Positions 50,299-59,296 of a stretch of 64,000 nucleotides of DNA are shown here, piece after piece (within the stretch, counting starts at the first letter, position 1; the number at the start of each line of letters is the position of its first letter). Both the position numbers and the translations under genes were made by a program. Source of the stretch: Candidatus Binatia bacterium (GTDB taxonomy: Bacteria; Desulfobacterota; Binatia; UBA12015); contig JAQWJE010000008.1 in assembly GCA_029248525.1 (NCBI GenBank), positions 310,001 to 374,000 of the forward strand, written 5' to 3'. Below the pieces are notes generated by a model. The model ran no database searches. It was not told the origin of the DNA and saw only the letters and a list, made by a program, of their open reading frames with translations.

Positions 50299-52092
50299 AT
50301 GAGTTCCGCGCCGGCAGAAGAATCGCTGCCACATTCTCCACTTTCGCGTGCCGAGAATTTTCGCTCCCGTTTGCTGATCGGTTCGACAGTCATCCTGTTT
50401 TCGAACCTTATCTTTGCTGGGGCAGATCTGTTGCTTGTCTCCTCGAACCTGCTGGCGATCTGGGCCTGCAAGCTGGTCCAGATTTTAGAGATTTTCTGGG
50501 TTCGCTACCGACTCCGCAATGGGGCCCGAATGCCGGAGATGAATTTCCTCGGCATGCTCCTGGTCTCGACGGTTCTCGCGATGACCGCGCTCTCCGGCTA
50601 TATTTCGCAGGAGACCGAGACGACACAGATTCTCGCGATCGCGATCCTGTTCGCGTCGGCGGGCATTGTGCCGTGGCCACGAGGTTCGCAGCTGATTGTC
50701 GCGCTGGTCGCGGTTGGCGCGATTTCAGCCCAGCAAATATTGATGGAGCCGAGACCCTCGTTGGGGCTTCTGGCGGTGTGGAGCGGGGCGGCTTGTTCGG
50801 TGCTGATGGCCGACCTCCTCAATCGTCGTCGCGCGCAGGTTGAAGATAGCGAGCGAGTCGCTCGTCGTCGCGAGCGCGAGCAGCGAGAGATCACGGATAT
50901 TCTCTTATCCGGTAGCTCTTCTGTTGTCGGGGGGCTTGGTCAGGGCGATTTGATGACTTTTTTCTGCGAAACTCTGTCGCGCCAATTGGGTTGTCGCTGG
51001 GTCCTCGCCATCGAGACTCGCGTGGAGGACAATGGTCGTATTGCGTTGCCGGTGGCGCAATTCGGGCTTCCCGATAGAGATTGGGCAAGTTTGCAAGGCG
51101 TACCGATGGACCGATCCCTCGATGGACTGATTGAGCCTCGATACCGGGGCGAGGTGGCCGAGATTCGTGTGCCCCGGAACCGGCTGGGTCGGGGAGGCGA
51201 AGATGATGCTGAACTCTCTGTCTTATTGATTCGTCTGCGAAACTCCGATGATGCCGGGGTCGTCCTTACGGCGTGGCGGGATGCCTCTGCGGGTCCGTTT
51301 GGCGAGCGGGAACGGACGATCGCACAAGGAATGGCTCCCCTGCTGTCCGCGTCTCTGGAGCAGCGAAGGTTGCTTGGAGAATTGGAGGCAACGCAAGTTT
51401 GGCAACAAAACTTCCTCGCGAGTCTCAGCCACGAACTGCGCACGCCGCTCAACATTATACTTGGCTATATGGAAATGCTGCTGGATCAGGACCTCCCCGT
51501 CTCGGAGGTGGAAGCGCGCGAGCTTCAGGAAAAGGTCAAGTGGAACGCGAGCAACCAACTGCGCCTGGTGAACGAAGCCCTCGAGTTGAGTCGCCAGGAC
51601 GAATCGGGCGCGGTGGTCATTCGTCGCGATGATGTCGACCTGCGTGCGCTTCTCGAGCAGAGTCTCGAGGAGGCCAACCTGCAGGCTCGTGGGAAGAATG
51701 TGCGTATTGTCGGAGGTTTTCCTGCGGAATTGCCCAGAATTCGAACGGATGCGGTAAAGTTGCGGATCATTTTGGGCAATTTGCTCGACAATGCGAGGAA
51801 GTTCACCCACGAGGGCGCCATCTCCTTACAGGTTGAAATATTGGCGGACACGATCACTTTTCGGGTTCGCGACACCGGCCGGGGCATTGCACCCGACGTG
51901 CTGCCCGAACTTTTTCGGGCGTTCCGGCAAGGAGAGCGGGGCGACCCCGGAGGGCTGGGCCTCGGGCTCTATATCGTGCGCAGGCTGGTACAGTCTCTCA
52001 ACGGTGAGGTTACGGTCACCTCCGAGTTGGGGACCGGCTCGCAGTTCTCTGTCGAATTACCTCTGGTGCTTTCCGAAGACGCGGACCCATAA
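50299..52092 (+). CDS. Orphan sensor histidine kinase
   Basis: Residues about 20-175 hold five or six transmembrane segments, then a basic segment (RRREREQRE), a GAF-like sensory domain (about 190-355), and the kinase core. The H-box is LASLSHELRTPLNII with His378; the N-box is ILGNLLDNARKF, the G1 box DTGRGIAP, and the G2 box GGLGLGLYIV, so it looks active. No response regulator or histidine phosphotransfer gene is adjacent. It follows the CocE-like gene by 70 bp and may sense something linked to those exported enzymes. Length is 597 aa. Confidence 0.92.
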   Translation: MSSAPAEESLPHSPLSRAENFRSRLLIGSTVILFSNLIFAGADLLLVSSNLLAIWACKLVQILEIFWVRYRLRNGARMPEMNFLGMLLVSTVLAMTALSGYISQETETTQILAIAILFASAGIVPWPRGSQLIVALVAVGAISAQQILMEPRPSLGLLAVWSGAACSVLMADLLNRRRAQVEDSERVARRREREQREITDILLSGSSSVVGGLGQGDLMTFFCETLSRQLGCRWVLAIETRVEDNGRIALPVAQFGLPDRDWASLQGVPMDRSLDGLIEPRYRGEVAEIRVPRNRLGRGGEDDAELSVLLIRLRNSDDAGVVLTAWRDASAGPFGERERTIAQGMAPLLSASLEQRRLLGELEATQVWQQNFLASLSHELRTPLNIILGYMEMLLDQDLPVSEVEARELQEKVKWNASNQLRLVNEALELSRQDESGAVVIRRDDVDLRALLEQSLEEANLQARGKNVRIVGGFPAELPRIRTDAVKLRIILGNLLDNARKFTHEGAISLQVEILADTITFRVRDTGRGIAPDVLPELFRAFRQGERGDPGGLGLGLYIVRRLVQSLNGEVTVTSELGTGSQFSVELPLVLSEDADP

Positions 52093-52100
52093 GAAAATTT

Positions 52101-52128
52101 GGACCGAGGAGGAAGGCTGGACCGAGGA
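52101..52128. repeat. 10-bp direct repeat between convergent genes
   Basis: GGACCGAGGA occurs at 52101-52110 and again at 52119-52128, 8 nt apart. It sits in the 45-bp gap between the histidine kinase and NTF2-like gene ends. Its meaning is unknown. Confidence 0.5.
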
Positions 52129-52137
52129 ACACGGGGT

Positions 52138-52581
52138 TCAGTTGTTGGGCTGAAATTTTGTAGTGTCGGCCTTCGTGATGTGCTCCAGCCACCATTGCGG
52201 AGCGTTTTCGAGTACTGTCGCCATATTGGAATAGTCTCGCCAGAGTATGAATCGGGTGTCTCGCACGACGTGAATCGAGACAAAGGGTAGCGGGATGATT
52301 TCTCCGGTATGAAACTTCCACGTCTCGGTGTGTTCGGTCATCACGGTATCTCCCTCGGCGACGATCCGGTGGATTTCGTGATCGAATGCCTCGACAGGTT
52401 CGTGGCCGAGGCGCAGTTTGTAGGTGATCCCGTCCGGACCGATGCCGGTGCCGTCGGGTATCGGCACATCCTCGTATCGCCCCTCGTCATGGAAGAATTC
52501 TCCGACGCGGTCGTACTCACGCGTCTCATAGACGGTGTGCCAGAAAAGCAGCACCAGATCCTTATTCTTGTCGGGGCTCAT
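52138..52581 (-). CDS. SnoaL/NTF2-like fold protein
   Basis: This 147-aa protein has the cone-shaped NTF2-like pattern: an N-terminal helix (KNKDLVLLFWHTVYETREYDRV), GEFFHDEGRYEDVPIPDGTG, a sheet with DTVMTEHTETWKFHTG, and a C-terminal IHVVRDTRFILWRDYSNM. It most resembles the limonene-epoxide-hydrolase-type branch, where an acid and Trp/Arg bind water; I cannot confirm the triad. The start at 52581 follows GAAAGGAT; an upstream ATG would overlap the PNPOx-like gene end. It is the last gene of the 52-59 kb run. Confidence 0.75.
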   Translation of the reverse strand: MSPDKNKDLVLLFWHTVYETREYDRVGEFFHDEGRYEDVPIPDGTGIGPDGITYKLRLGHEPVEAFDHEIHRIVAEGDTVMTEHTETWKFHTGEIIPLPFVSIHVVRDTRFILWRDYSNMATVLENAPQWWLEHITKADTTKFQPNN

Positions 52582-52598
52582 CGTGGATCCTTTCGGGA

Positions 52599-53222
52599 TC
52601 AGGCGGCCAGCCATTCACTGGAGTGGAACTCGCCTTCCCTCCAACGCCACCGGCTTCGGCGGTGCCCATCGTAGCCGAGGTCCAGTCTGTCGAGTTCCTG
52701 AATCTCGCAGATGATCAGAGCGAAGTTCGGGCGGCCAGCCTCCGTGGCGGCAATAGGGGGGACCGTGCGCTGGTACTCGTCGGGGATATTGGGGTGCCAT
52801 TGTTCCAGAGGTGACGACGGTTGGTGAGGCGCGAGATAGGCGCGTCGGCTTGTCGCGGTCGCACTGGCCCAAGCGTCATTCGCTGCGGGACTGTCGGTGT
52901 GGATGGTTGCAGTGGTCCTAAGCCGAAGCTGCAACTTGCAGCTTCGATCATAGAAATGCCAACTGGCGACGGGTGAGCTTTCGATGTCACGGCACTTGGG
53001 ACTGCGAAGGTCCGTGTGGATGCGCAGGGCCAAACGTTCCCGGTCGAAGCCCCGGAGGACAACCGTGCGGCTCCGTGGATGCCCGTCGGCGTCAATGGTC
53101 GCTATCGAAGGTAGATGCAGTTCATGGCCCGGATCGTCGACAGCGACCTGAAGAAGATCCCAGCTCTCAGTGAGGCGCTCCTCGAGAGAGCCCGTTCGAA
53201 AAGGCGTTGGCGTGGATTCCAA
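52599..53222 (-). CDS. Pyridoxamine 5'-phosphate oxidase-like flavoprotein
   Basis: This PNPOx-like protein has PSIATIDADGHPRSRTVVLRGF, FMN-binding DLRSPKCRDIESSPVASWHF and KLQLRLRTTATIHTD, which form the split beta-barrel. The C-terminal part, RSRWRWREGEF, recalls the dimerisation segment of PNPOx. It may reduce a small ligand rather than oxidise PNP. The only ATG start would overlap the previous gene by 77 bp; I chose a TTG at 53222 (207 aa), which follows CCGGAAAC, but the start is uncertain. It lies between the aldo/keto reductase and NTF2-like genes. Confidence 0.75.
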   Translation of the reverse strand: MESTPTPFRTGSLEERLTESWDLLQVAVDDPGHELHLPSIATIDADGHPRSRTVVLRGFDRERLALRIHTDLRSPKCRDIESSPVASWHFYDRSCKLQLRLRTTATIHTDSPAANDAWASATATSRRAYLAPHQPSSPLEQWHPNIPDEYQRTVPPIAATEAGRPNFALIICEIQELDRLDLGYDGHRRSRWRWREGEFHSSEWLAA

Positions 53223-53253
53223 TGCGAAAGTTTCCGGAGGCCGTGCGCAGCGC

Positions 53254-54291
53254 TCAGGTGAAGTAATTCTCGGATGTAGCTGCGGCGACGAAGTTCTCGC
53301 GTAGATGCTCCATGGACTGGCTATCTGCATTTACGGCATCGAGGCCGTGTGCGAGCACATAGGCGTAACTGCGCTGGAAGCCGGAGAAGGGTGCTGCCAT
53401 CAGTTTCTTGCCATAGTAATTATCGAAGGCCGCAGGTTTGTCGGGGCCAAAGCCCATCCACTTGCCAGCCATATGGCGAGCAGCCTTCATCCCGATCAGA
53501 CCGATTCCGGCAGCGCGTGCCTTGTCGAAGGTCGGTTGCAGCGCATCCATCGGTGGCGATCCGGGCAGGACAGCCTTGGTGCTCCAATCGTACCAGCCAG
53601 CTGGCGTTACGGCGATTTGCGCCAGGGAATACGCGCCGGTTTCCGCCGCAGCCTCGAGAACAGCTTTTGCATTCTGATGGGTGCTTACGCCCCAATGATC
53701 GACTTTGCCGGCGCTCTTGGCGGTCTCGAAGGCCTGCCGCATTTCGTCACTTCGAATGAGCGAAACATTGTTTCCGGCCATGATGTAGTATGCATTGACA
53801 TGCTCGGTGCCGAGGTCGGCAAGGCTCTGGTTCATGGCCTTCGTCCAGTTCTTTGCGGCCGTCTGACACTGGGCCGGGGTCAGGGCATCGCCTGGCTGGA
53901 CATCGATGCCTACGAGCCCCTTGGAGATCAGAAAAATCTTCTCGCGATGGCGCTTGGCGAAGGAGGCCAGATTGCTCTCCGCATTCCGGTAATACGCACT
54001 CGTACCGACATCGAAGACGTTGACGCCATGATCGTACGCGGATTGGAGAAGGTCTTCCTTGTCGAAGAACATCAGCGCCGCCCCGCAACCGAATACCAAT
54101 CGGCTCCCCTCGAAGTCGGTTTTACCCAGTTTTCGGTAGGTCATTTTGGGCCATAGATCCTCGGCCTTTGCTGCTGATTCCGCAAGTGCGCCGGTCGAGC
54201 GGGCCAGTTCTCCGCCGCCCAGCCCGAGAAGGGCCAGAAGTTGCAGCGTACGTCGTCGACTTGTGGGAAATGCTTTCTCAAAGACAGGCAT
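53254..54291 (-). CDS. Tat-exported aldo/keto reductase-like protein
   Basis: A Tat-type signal (SRRRTLQLLALLGLGG, about 11-27) leads the protein, so it is probably exported folded. The aldo/keto reductase barrel has GKTDFEGSRLVFGCGAAL, the Asp/Tyr part NVFDVGTSAYYRNAESN (Asp94, Tyr100 or 101) and Lys124 in IFLISKGL. The region that normally holds the catalytic His (HVNAYYIMAGNN, near residue 171) has no His, so catalysis may differ. Length is 345 aa. It lies 75 bp downstream of the aldehyde dehydrogenase gene on the same strand. Confidence 0.82.
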   Translation of the reverse strand: MPVFEKAFPTSRRRTLQLLALLGLGGGELARSTGALAESAAKAEDLWPKMTYRKLGKTDFEGSRLVFGCGAALMFFDKEDLLQSAYDHGVNVFDVGTSAYYRNAESNLASFAKRHREKIFLISKGLVGIDVQPGDALTPAQCQTAAKNWTKAMNQSLADLGTEHVNAYYIMAGNNVSLIRSDEMRQAFETAKSAGKVDHWGVSTHQNAKAVLEAAAETGAYSLAQIAVTPAGWYDWSTKAVLPGSPPMDALQPTFDKARAAGIGLIGMKAARHMAGKWMGFGPDKPAAFDNYYGKKLMAAPFSGFQRSYAYVLAHGLDAVNADSQSMEHLRENFVAAATSENYFT

Positions 54292-54366
54292 CGTAATGAC
54301 CTCGTTATGGTTTAAGGACCTTTTGGTTTTCTAGCGGTTTCGTGGCGCGGTGGAAAGCCAAGATCT

Positions 54367-55785
54367 TCAGGCGCCAACAATAGCCTTGGTCTCGAGGAAT
54401 TCCTCGAGGCCGAATCGACCGGCCTCGCGCCCGTTGCCGGACTGTCCGTAACCCCCAAACGGAGCATCGTAGCCCAAGCTGGCCCCATTTACGTGGACAT
54501 TGCCGCTACGAATGCGCTTTGCGAGCCGCAGCGCCCGCTGGGAGTCTCCTCCGGAGATATAACCGGAGAGGCCGTAGGGAGTGTCGTTGGCAATGGCTAC
54601 TGCTTCCTCGTCGTCTTCGTAGCCGATCAGGACGAGTACGGGCCCGAAGACTTCCTCACGGGCGATCCGCATATCGTTTGAGACATGAGAGAACACGGTG
54701 GGGCGCACATAGTACCCGGTGGGCAAACCGGCGGGGCGCCCCGGCCCTCCGGTCTCGAGCGTAGCGCCTTCGGCAATGCCGGCTTCGATCAGGTTCTGGA
54801 TCCGTCCCCATTGGACATCCGAGACCACAGGACCGATCTGGGTGCCGGGCGCAAGGGGGTCGCCGACGACCACCGATTCGGCGGCGGTTTTCGCGATTCG
54901 AGCGGCCTCGACCATCCTGTCGTTCGGTACGAGCATACGCGTAGGCGCGTTGCAGGACTGACCCGAGTTGGAACACATGCCGACCATATCTCTGGTGATG
55001 GCTTCTTCGAAGTTGGCATCGGAAAGGATGATATTCGCCGATTTTCCTCCGAGTTCCTGTGCGACACGCTTGACGGTGGGCGCCGCGTTGATAGCGACGT
55101 CGACCCCGGCGCGCGTGGACCCGGTAAACGAGACCATATCGACTTCGGGATGCCGGGCCATCGCCGCACCGGCGATTGGTCCGTTTCCGTTGACCAGATT
55201 GAAAACCCCCGGGGGTACACCCGCATCGTGCAGGACTTCGGCGAAGATCAGCGCGTCCAACGGGGCGACTTCGGATGGCTTGAGTACCATGGTACACCCC
55301 GCAGCCAGCGCCGGCGCCACCTTGCACGCAATCTGATTCAACGGCCAATTCCATGGCGTGATCAAGGCACAAACGCCTGCAGGTTCGCGGTAGATCTGTG
55401 CGCTGCCAATCGTCTCTTCGAAGTTGTAGTCTTGCAGCACCCGAAGAGTTTCCTCGAAGTGTCCGAGACCCGAAGGGGTCTGCGACTCGGTGGCGAGAGC
55501 TTGCGGTGCGCCCATCTCTTTCACGATGGCATCCGAGAAATCCTCCATGCGGGTCTTGTAAGTCTCGATGATTCGTCCCAGCAGTGCGATACGGTCTTCT
55601 TTGCTGGTCGCGCTGAAGCTGTCGAAAGCTCGTCGAGCAGCGCGCACCGCCTTGTCGATATCCTCGTCGTCTCCGAGTGTGATTCGAGTGATGACACCCT
55701 CGGTGGCCGGGTTGATGACGTCGAGTTCCGATTGACTATGCGGCGTGACCCACGTGCCGTCGATATAGAATTTATCTGTGTTCAT
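54367..55785 (-). CDS. NAD-dependent aldehyde dehydrogenase
   Basis: The 472-aa enzyme oxidises an aldehyde to its acid. It has CALITPWNWPLNQIACKVAP, VSFTGSTRAGVDV, the general-base Glu in AQELGGKSANI and the catalytic Cys in NSGQSCNAPTR, with EVFGPVLVLIGY and DAPFGGYGQSGNGRE near the end. The start at 55785 overlaps the stop of the beta-hydroxyacid dehydrogenase gene (ATGA). The last reaction of a stepwise oxidation pathway is the likely role; the substrate is unknown. Confidence 0.94.
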   Translation of the reverse strand: MNTDKFYIDGTWVTPHSQSELDVINPATEGVITRITLGDDEDIDKAVRAARRAFDSFSATSKEDRIALLGRIIETYKTRMEDFSDAIVKEMGAPQALATESQTPSGLGHFEETLRVLQDYNFEETIGSAQIYREPAGVCALITPWNWPLNQIACKVAPALAAGCTMVLKPSEVAPLDALIFAEVLHDAGVPPGVFNLVNGNGPIAGAAMARHPEVDMVSFTGSTRAGVDVAINAAPTVKRVAQELGGKSANIILSDANFEEAITRDMVGMCSNSGQSCNAPTRMLVPNDRMVEAARIAKTAAESVVVGDPLAPGTQIGPVVSDVQWGRIQNLIEAGIAEGATLETGGPGRPAGLPTGYYVRPTVFSHVSNDMRIAREEVFGPVLVLIGYEDDEEAVAIANDTPYGLSGYISGGDSQRALRLAKRIRSGNVHVNGASLGYDAPFGGYGQSGNGREAGRFGLEEFLETKAIVGA

Positions 55786-56750
55786 GGCTGTCTCTGACTT
55801 CCTTTGAGTTTTACTTCGTAGCCCGGTTCCTCGGGTTCGTCGTCCGTCATTTCCTCCGGGAATCCGGGCGCTCTCAGGTCTGTTTTGCAAGCTTCTTCGA
55901 GGCGCCTGACGATCATGGACGACCAGGCGCGTGCGCCAAAGCGAGCTTGGCCGTCGCGGAATATTTCCATAACCCGAGGCGAAATCTCCAGCGGTACTTC
56001 AGCGCGGGAGGCGACGTTCTCAAAAAGCGACAGATCCTTCAGAACGAGGTCCATGGTGAAGTTGATATTATAGCTGCCGTTCAAGATGACCTGACTCTCC
56101 GTCTCGTGGACAAAAGAGTTTCCGGAGGAGATCCGAATCGCTTCGTAGGTGGTCGCCATATCCATGCCGGATTTTCGCGCGACGGTCAGTGCTTCCCCGA
56201 GTGATACGAGGTTCACGGAAGCGAGATAGTTTGTGACGACTTTTAAAATCGACGCCGAACCCAGTTCTCCCGTGTGCAAGATACGCCGCCCCATTGCGGT
56301 GAGGGCTGGGAGGACTCTCTCAAAGGCGCTGCGTTCGCCTCCGGCAAAAATAGCGATATTGCCGGTGGCCGCGCGATGGCAGCCTCCGGAGACCGGGCAG
56401 TCCATCGGGGTCGCCCCACGGGCGCGAACGGCTTCGGCAAGGCGCCGCACCTCGGCTTCGTCTGTCGTACTCATTTCGAGCCAGATACTTCCTGGCTGCA
56501 TGCCGGCCAGCACACCGTCGGGTTCCTCCATGACGGCCGCAGAGACCTGGGGAGAGGGTAGGCAGGTAATGATCACGTCGACCTTGGCGGCGAGTTCTCG
56601 CGCGCTTTCGGCCCAATCCGCTCCAGCGTCGAGCAAAGGCTGGGCTTGGTCGCGGTCGAGGTCGCGGACGGTCAGTCCAAATCCGTTCCGAAGCAGACTG
56701 CCCGCCAGTTTGGCGCCGACATTGCCGAGGCCGATAAATCCGATGTCCAT
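55782..56750 (-). CDS. Beta-hydroxyacid dehydrogenase (3-hydroxyisobutyrate dehydrogenase family)
   Basis: The enzyme oxidises a beta-hydroxy acid, or reduces the semialdehyde, with NAD(P). IGFIGLGNVGAKLAGSLLRN is the Rossmann motif, and DCPVSGGCHRAATGNIAIFAGG the substrate-binding block. The catalytic Lys is in ASILKVVTNYLASVN. The C-terminal part is helical, ending in a Glu/Pro-rich tail. Length is 322 aa. It starts 39 bp after the enolase-superfamily gene and is coupled by ATGA to the aldehyde dehydrogenase gene. Confidence 0.92.
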   Translation of the reverse strand: MDIGFIGLGNVGAKLAGSLLRNGFGLTVRDLDRDQAQPLLDAGADWAESARELAAKVDVIITCLPSPQVSAAVMEEPDGVLAGMQPGSIWLEMSTTDEAEVRRLAEAVRARGATPMDCPVSGGCHRAATGNIAIFAGGERSAFERVLPALTAMGRRILHTGELGSASILKVVTNYLASVNLVSLGEALTVARKSGMDMATTYEAIRISSGNSFVHETESQVILNGSYNINFTMDLVLKDLSLFENVASRAEVPLEISPRVMEIFRDGQARFGARAWSSMIVRRLEEACKTDLRAPGFPEEMTDDEPEEPGYEVKLKGSQRQP

Positions 56751-56789
56751 GTTGATTCTCTCCGAGTTCCGTTCCGGGTTCCGTTGTTT

Positions 56790-57965
56790 CTAATCAGCCA
56801 TCTCGAGGTGCAGGGCGTCGCCGGTGTACGGGTGGGCGGCAGCTACATCTTCGTCGATCTCGATGCCAAGGCCCGGTGCGGTGGGTGGGATCACATATCC
56901 TTCCTCCCACTGGATTGGTGTCTTCAGGATTTCGGCGTGAAAGCCATCCCAGCGCTCGATGCCTTCGAGCACCAGAAAGTTGGGTGTGCAGGTCGCGAGC
57001 TGAATTCCGGCGGCCCCGGCGACCGGTCCACAATAGAGGTGGGGCGCTATCTGTGCGTGATAGGTCTCGGCCATTGAAGCGATCTTCTTGCCCTCAAGAA
57101 TACCGCCAACCCGCCCGAGAGCCATTTGGAGAATCGAAGCAGCGCCCGCCTGCAAGACTCGAGCGAACTCATATTTCGTTGTCAGTCTTTCGCCGGTGGC
57201 GATGGGGATGGAGGTCTGACGTGCAACCTGGGCCATGCCGTCGGGATTTTCGGGTGGCGTGGGTTCCTCGAACCAGAGTGGATCCCAGGGCTCGAGCTGG
57301 CGTGCGAGCCGGATAGCTCCGGACGGGGTGAACTGTCCGTGAGTGCCGAAGAGAAGATCCGCACGAGTCCCCACCTTCTCGCGAATCTTGCGCAGGAATT
57401 CCACCGAGCGATCGATCGCGTCCAGCTCAGGCTGACGTCCATCCCATATGGTGTAGGGGCCCGCCGGGTCGAACTTGAGCGCGGTGAATCCCGCATCGAC
57501 ATACTCCAGAGCTTTGACGGCCGAGCGGTCGGGGTCCTGATAGAATTCGGCACCTTCGCCCGCATCCGGATAGATGTAGGTATAGCTGCGCAGCCGCTCC
57601 CGAACGCGGCCACCGAGTAGATCATAGACCGGCCGGCCCAATTCTTTACCCACGATATCCCAGCAGGCCATCTCGATTCCGCTGAGGACGCCTATCAGGG
57701 AGGGGTCCGGTCGCTGGCTGTATCCGGAACTGTAGATATCTCGCCATAGCTTCTCGATCTGGAAGGGGTCCCGATCAAGGACGCGCCGAGCAAAGACGTC
57801 CTCGATCATTCGCACGATGGTCTCAGGTCCGAAAGTTGCAGCGTAGACCTCGCCGAGACCCTGTAGGCCGGTGTCCGTGGTGATTTGGAGGAAGATGAAA
57901 TAGCGACCGCCAAAATGTGGCGGAGGGTTTCCGACCACCCATGTCTTCAGTTCGACAATCTTCAC
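56790..57965 (-). CDS. Enolase superfamily (mandelate racemase/muconate lactonising) enzyme
   Basis: The protein has the MR/MLE capping domain (EVYAATFGPETIVRMIEDVF) and barrel. GIEMACWDIVGKELGRPVYDLLGG is the family signature, ALKFDPAGPYT holds the conserved Lys-type position, LWFEEPTPPENPDGM gives Glu ligands (233-234), and IATGERLTTKYEF supplies Glu259. The segment LFGTHGQFT, where D-x-H-G is usual for the first metal ligand, has Gly in place of Asp (residue 207). Members dehydrate sugar acids or racemise acids. The start is a GTG overlapping the alcohol dehydrogenase stop (GTGA). Length is 391 aa. Confidence 0.88.
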   Translation of the reverse strand: MKIVELKTWVVGNPPPHFGGRYFIFLQITTDTGLQGLGEVYAATFGPETIVRMIEDVFARRVLDRDPFQIEKLWRDIYSSGYSQRPDPSLIGVLSGIEMACWDIVGKELGRPVYDLLGGRVRERLRSYTYIYPDAGEGAEFYQDPDRSAVKALEYVDAGFTALKFDPAGPYTIWDGRQPELDAIDRSVEFLRKIREKVGTRADLLFGTHGQFTPSGAIRLARQLEPWDPLWFEEPTPPENPDGMAQVARQTSIPIATGERLTTKYEFARVLQAGAASILQMALGRVGGILEGKKIASMAETYHAQIAPHLYCGPVAGAAGIQLATCTPNFLVLEGIERWDGFHAEILKTPIQWEEGYVIPPTAPGLGIEIDEDVAAAHPYTGDALHLEMAD

Positions 57966-59107
57966 GGGTCGATTTCTCCCTGGTCGTTTGAGGCTGTGGC
58001 CGTTGGTTCAAAGATGATGACGTTGCGTATCGCATTGCCGCTTTTGACGTCCTCAATGGCGGCATTGATCTGGGCGAGGGGGTATCGCCCGGAAACGAGT
58101 TCGTCCAGTTTGAGTCTGCCCTCTCGATAAGCCTCGACGAGCGGTGGGACGTCTCTCGCAATTACGGTCGAGCCCATCTTGGAGCCCAGGATCTTTTGAC
58201 CGGCGGCCGCGATATTCCCCGGACTGATCGAAGCCTCAACGCCGTTGGCCGGCATGCCGACAATGACCAGCGTTCCGGTCGGGGCCAGCAGGGAAAGACC
58301 CTGCTGGAAGGCGCCGGGAGCGCCTGCGGTGACAAAGACGTATTCGGCACCACGTCCGGCGGTTGCGGCTTGCACCATTGCCCGAGCAGCAGCCTGGTCG
58401 ATGTCGGAGGCGGCGGTGGCCCCGAACTTCATGGCGGTCGAGCGCTTGGCGGGGCTGGGGTCGATGACCATCGCGGGCGAACCCCCGACGTGCCGGATCG
58501 CCTGCAAGGTATTGAGTCCGACACCACCGAGGCCGATGACCAAAGCGCTGGCACCCGACGGCATCTTTGCGGTCTGGGTGACAGCACCCCATCCCGTGAG
58601 AACGCCACAAGCCAGCAAGCTTGCCGCAGCGGCGGGGAGATCTGCCGGGATCGGGACCACTTGCGAGGCATGCACGACCACCTTTTCCGCAAAAGCCCCG
58701 GTGCGCAGACCATGCCCCAGAACTTGGCCCGCAGCATCGGTAAGTGGCGACGATTGGTCGAGCGCGAACTCGCTCTCACACGCAACGTGTGCCTCGCGAT
58801 CGCAGTAATGACAATTGCCACAGGAACGCACAAGCGTAACCACGACGCGATCCCCGCATTGCAGGTGCGGCACGTTGCTCCCCACAGACTCGATGGTTCC
58901 CGCGGCCTCGTGCCCCCAGATCGAGGGGAGGGTGCCACCCCATTCCCCGTCGATGAAAGAAATGTCGCTATGGCAGATCGCGCAGGCTTCTATGCGTACA
59001 AGAATATCGTCCGCTCCCGGTGGTGCCAGGGAGACTGTTTCCAGCGAGAGCGGTTTGCCGAATTCGCGGCAGATCGCGGCCTGAATGTTTTGAGTTTCTG
59101 GTGCCAT
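57962..59107 (-). CDS. Zinc-dependent alcohol dehydrogenase (MDR superfamily)
   Basis: The 381-aa enzyme oxidises an alcohol to an aldehyde or ketone with NAD(P). Catalytic zinc ligands are Cys45 (ACAICHSD), His66 and Glu67 (WGHEAAG). Structural zinc is bound by C96, C99, C102 and C110 (CGNCHYCDREAHVAC). The Rossmann motif is VIGLGGVGLNTLQA. The class III/benzyl-alcohol-type pattern suggests a primary or aromatic alcohol, but substrate is not fixed. The ATG at 59107 follows GAGGATC, so upstream ATGs are rejected. It is the first gene of the 52-59 kb operon. Confidence 0.93.
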   Translation of the reverse strand: MAPETQNIQAAICREFGKPLSLETVSLAPPGADDILVRIEACAICHSDISFIDGEWGGTLPSIWGHEAAGTIESVGSNVPHLQCGDRVVVTLVRSCGNCHYCDREAHVACESEFALDQSSPLTDAAGQVLGHGLRTGAFAEKVVVHASQVVPIPADLPAAAASLLACGVLTGWGAVTQTAKMPSGASALVIGLGGVGLNTLQAIRHVGGSPAMVIDPSPAKRSTAMKFGATAASDIDQAAARAMVQAATAGRGAEYVFVTAGAPGAFQQGLSLLAPTGTLVIVGMPANGVEASISPGNIAAAGQKILGSKMGSTVIARDVPPLVEAYREGRLKLDELVSGRYPLAQINAAIEDVKSGNAIRNVIIFEPTATASNDQGEIDP

Positions 59108-59296
59108 CGTGATCCTCATCGCCTCCGGGCACAGCCACGTTCCTGATTGGGGGGCACTGCACAATTTACCGATCGCCGCGGGCTTGTCCTGCTGCGGTCC
59201 CGCGGTTGCGTCGGGATCCACGAGGGCGAGGGCGGATATGGATTCGCTTCGGCGGACACCCAGGATCCTTACCGAAATCGCTCAGGAATCCCAAAG

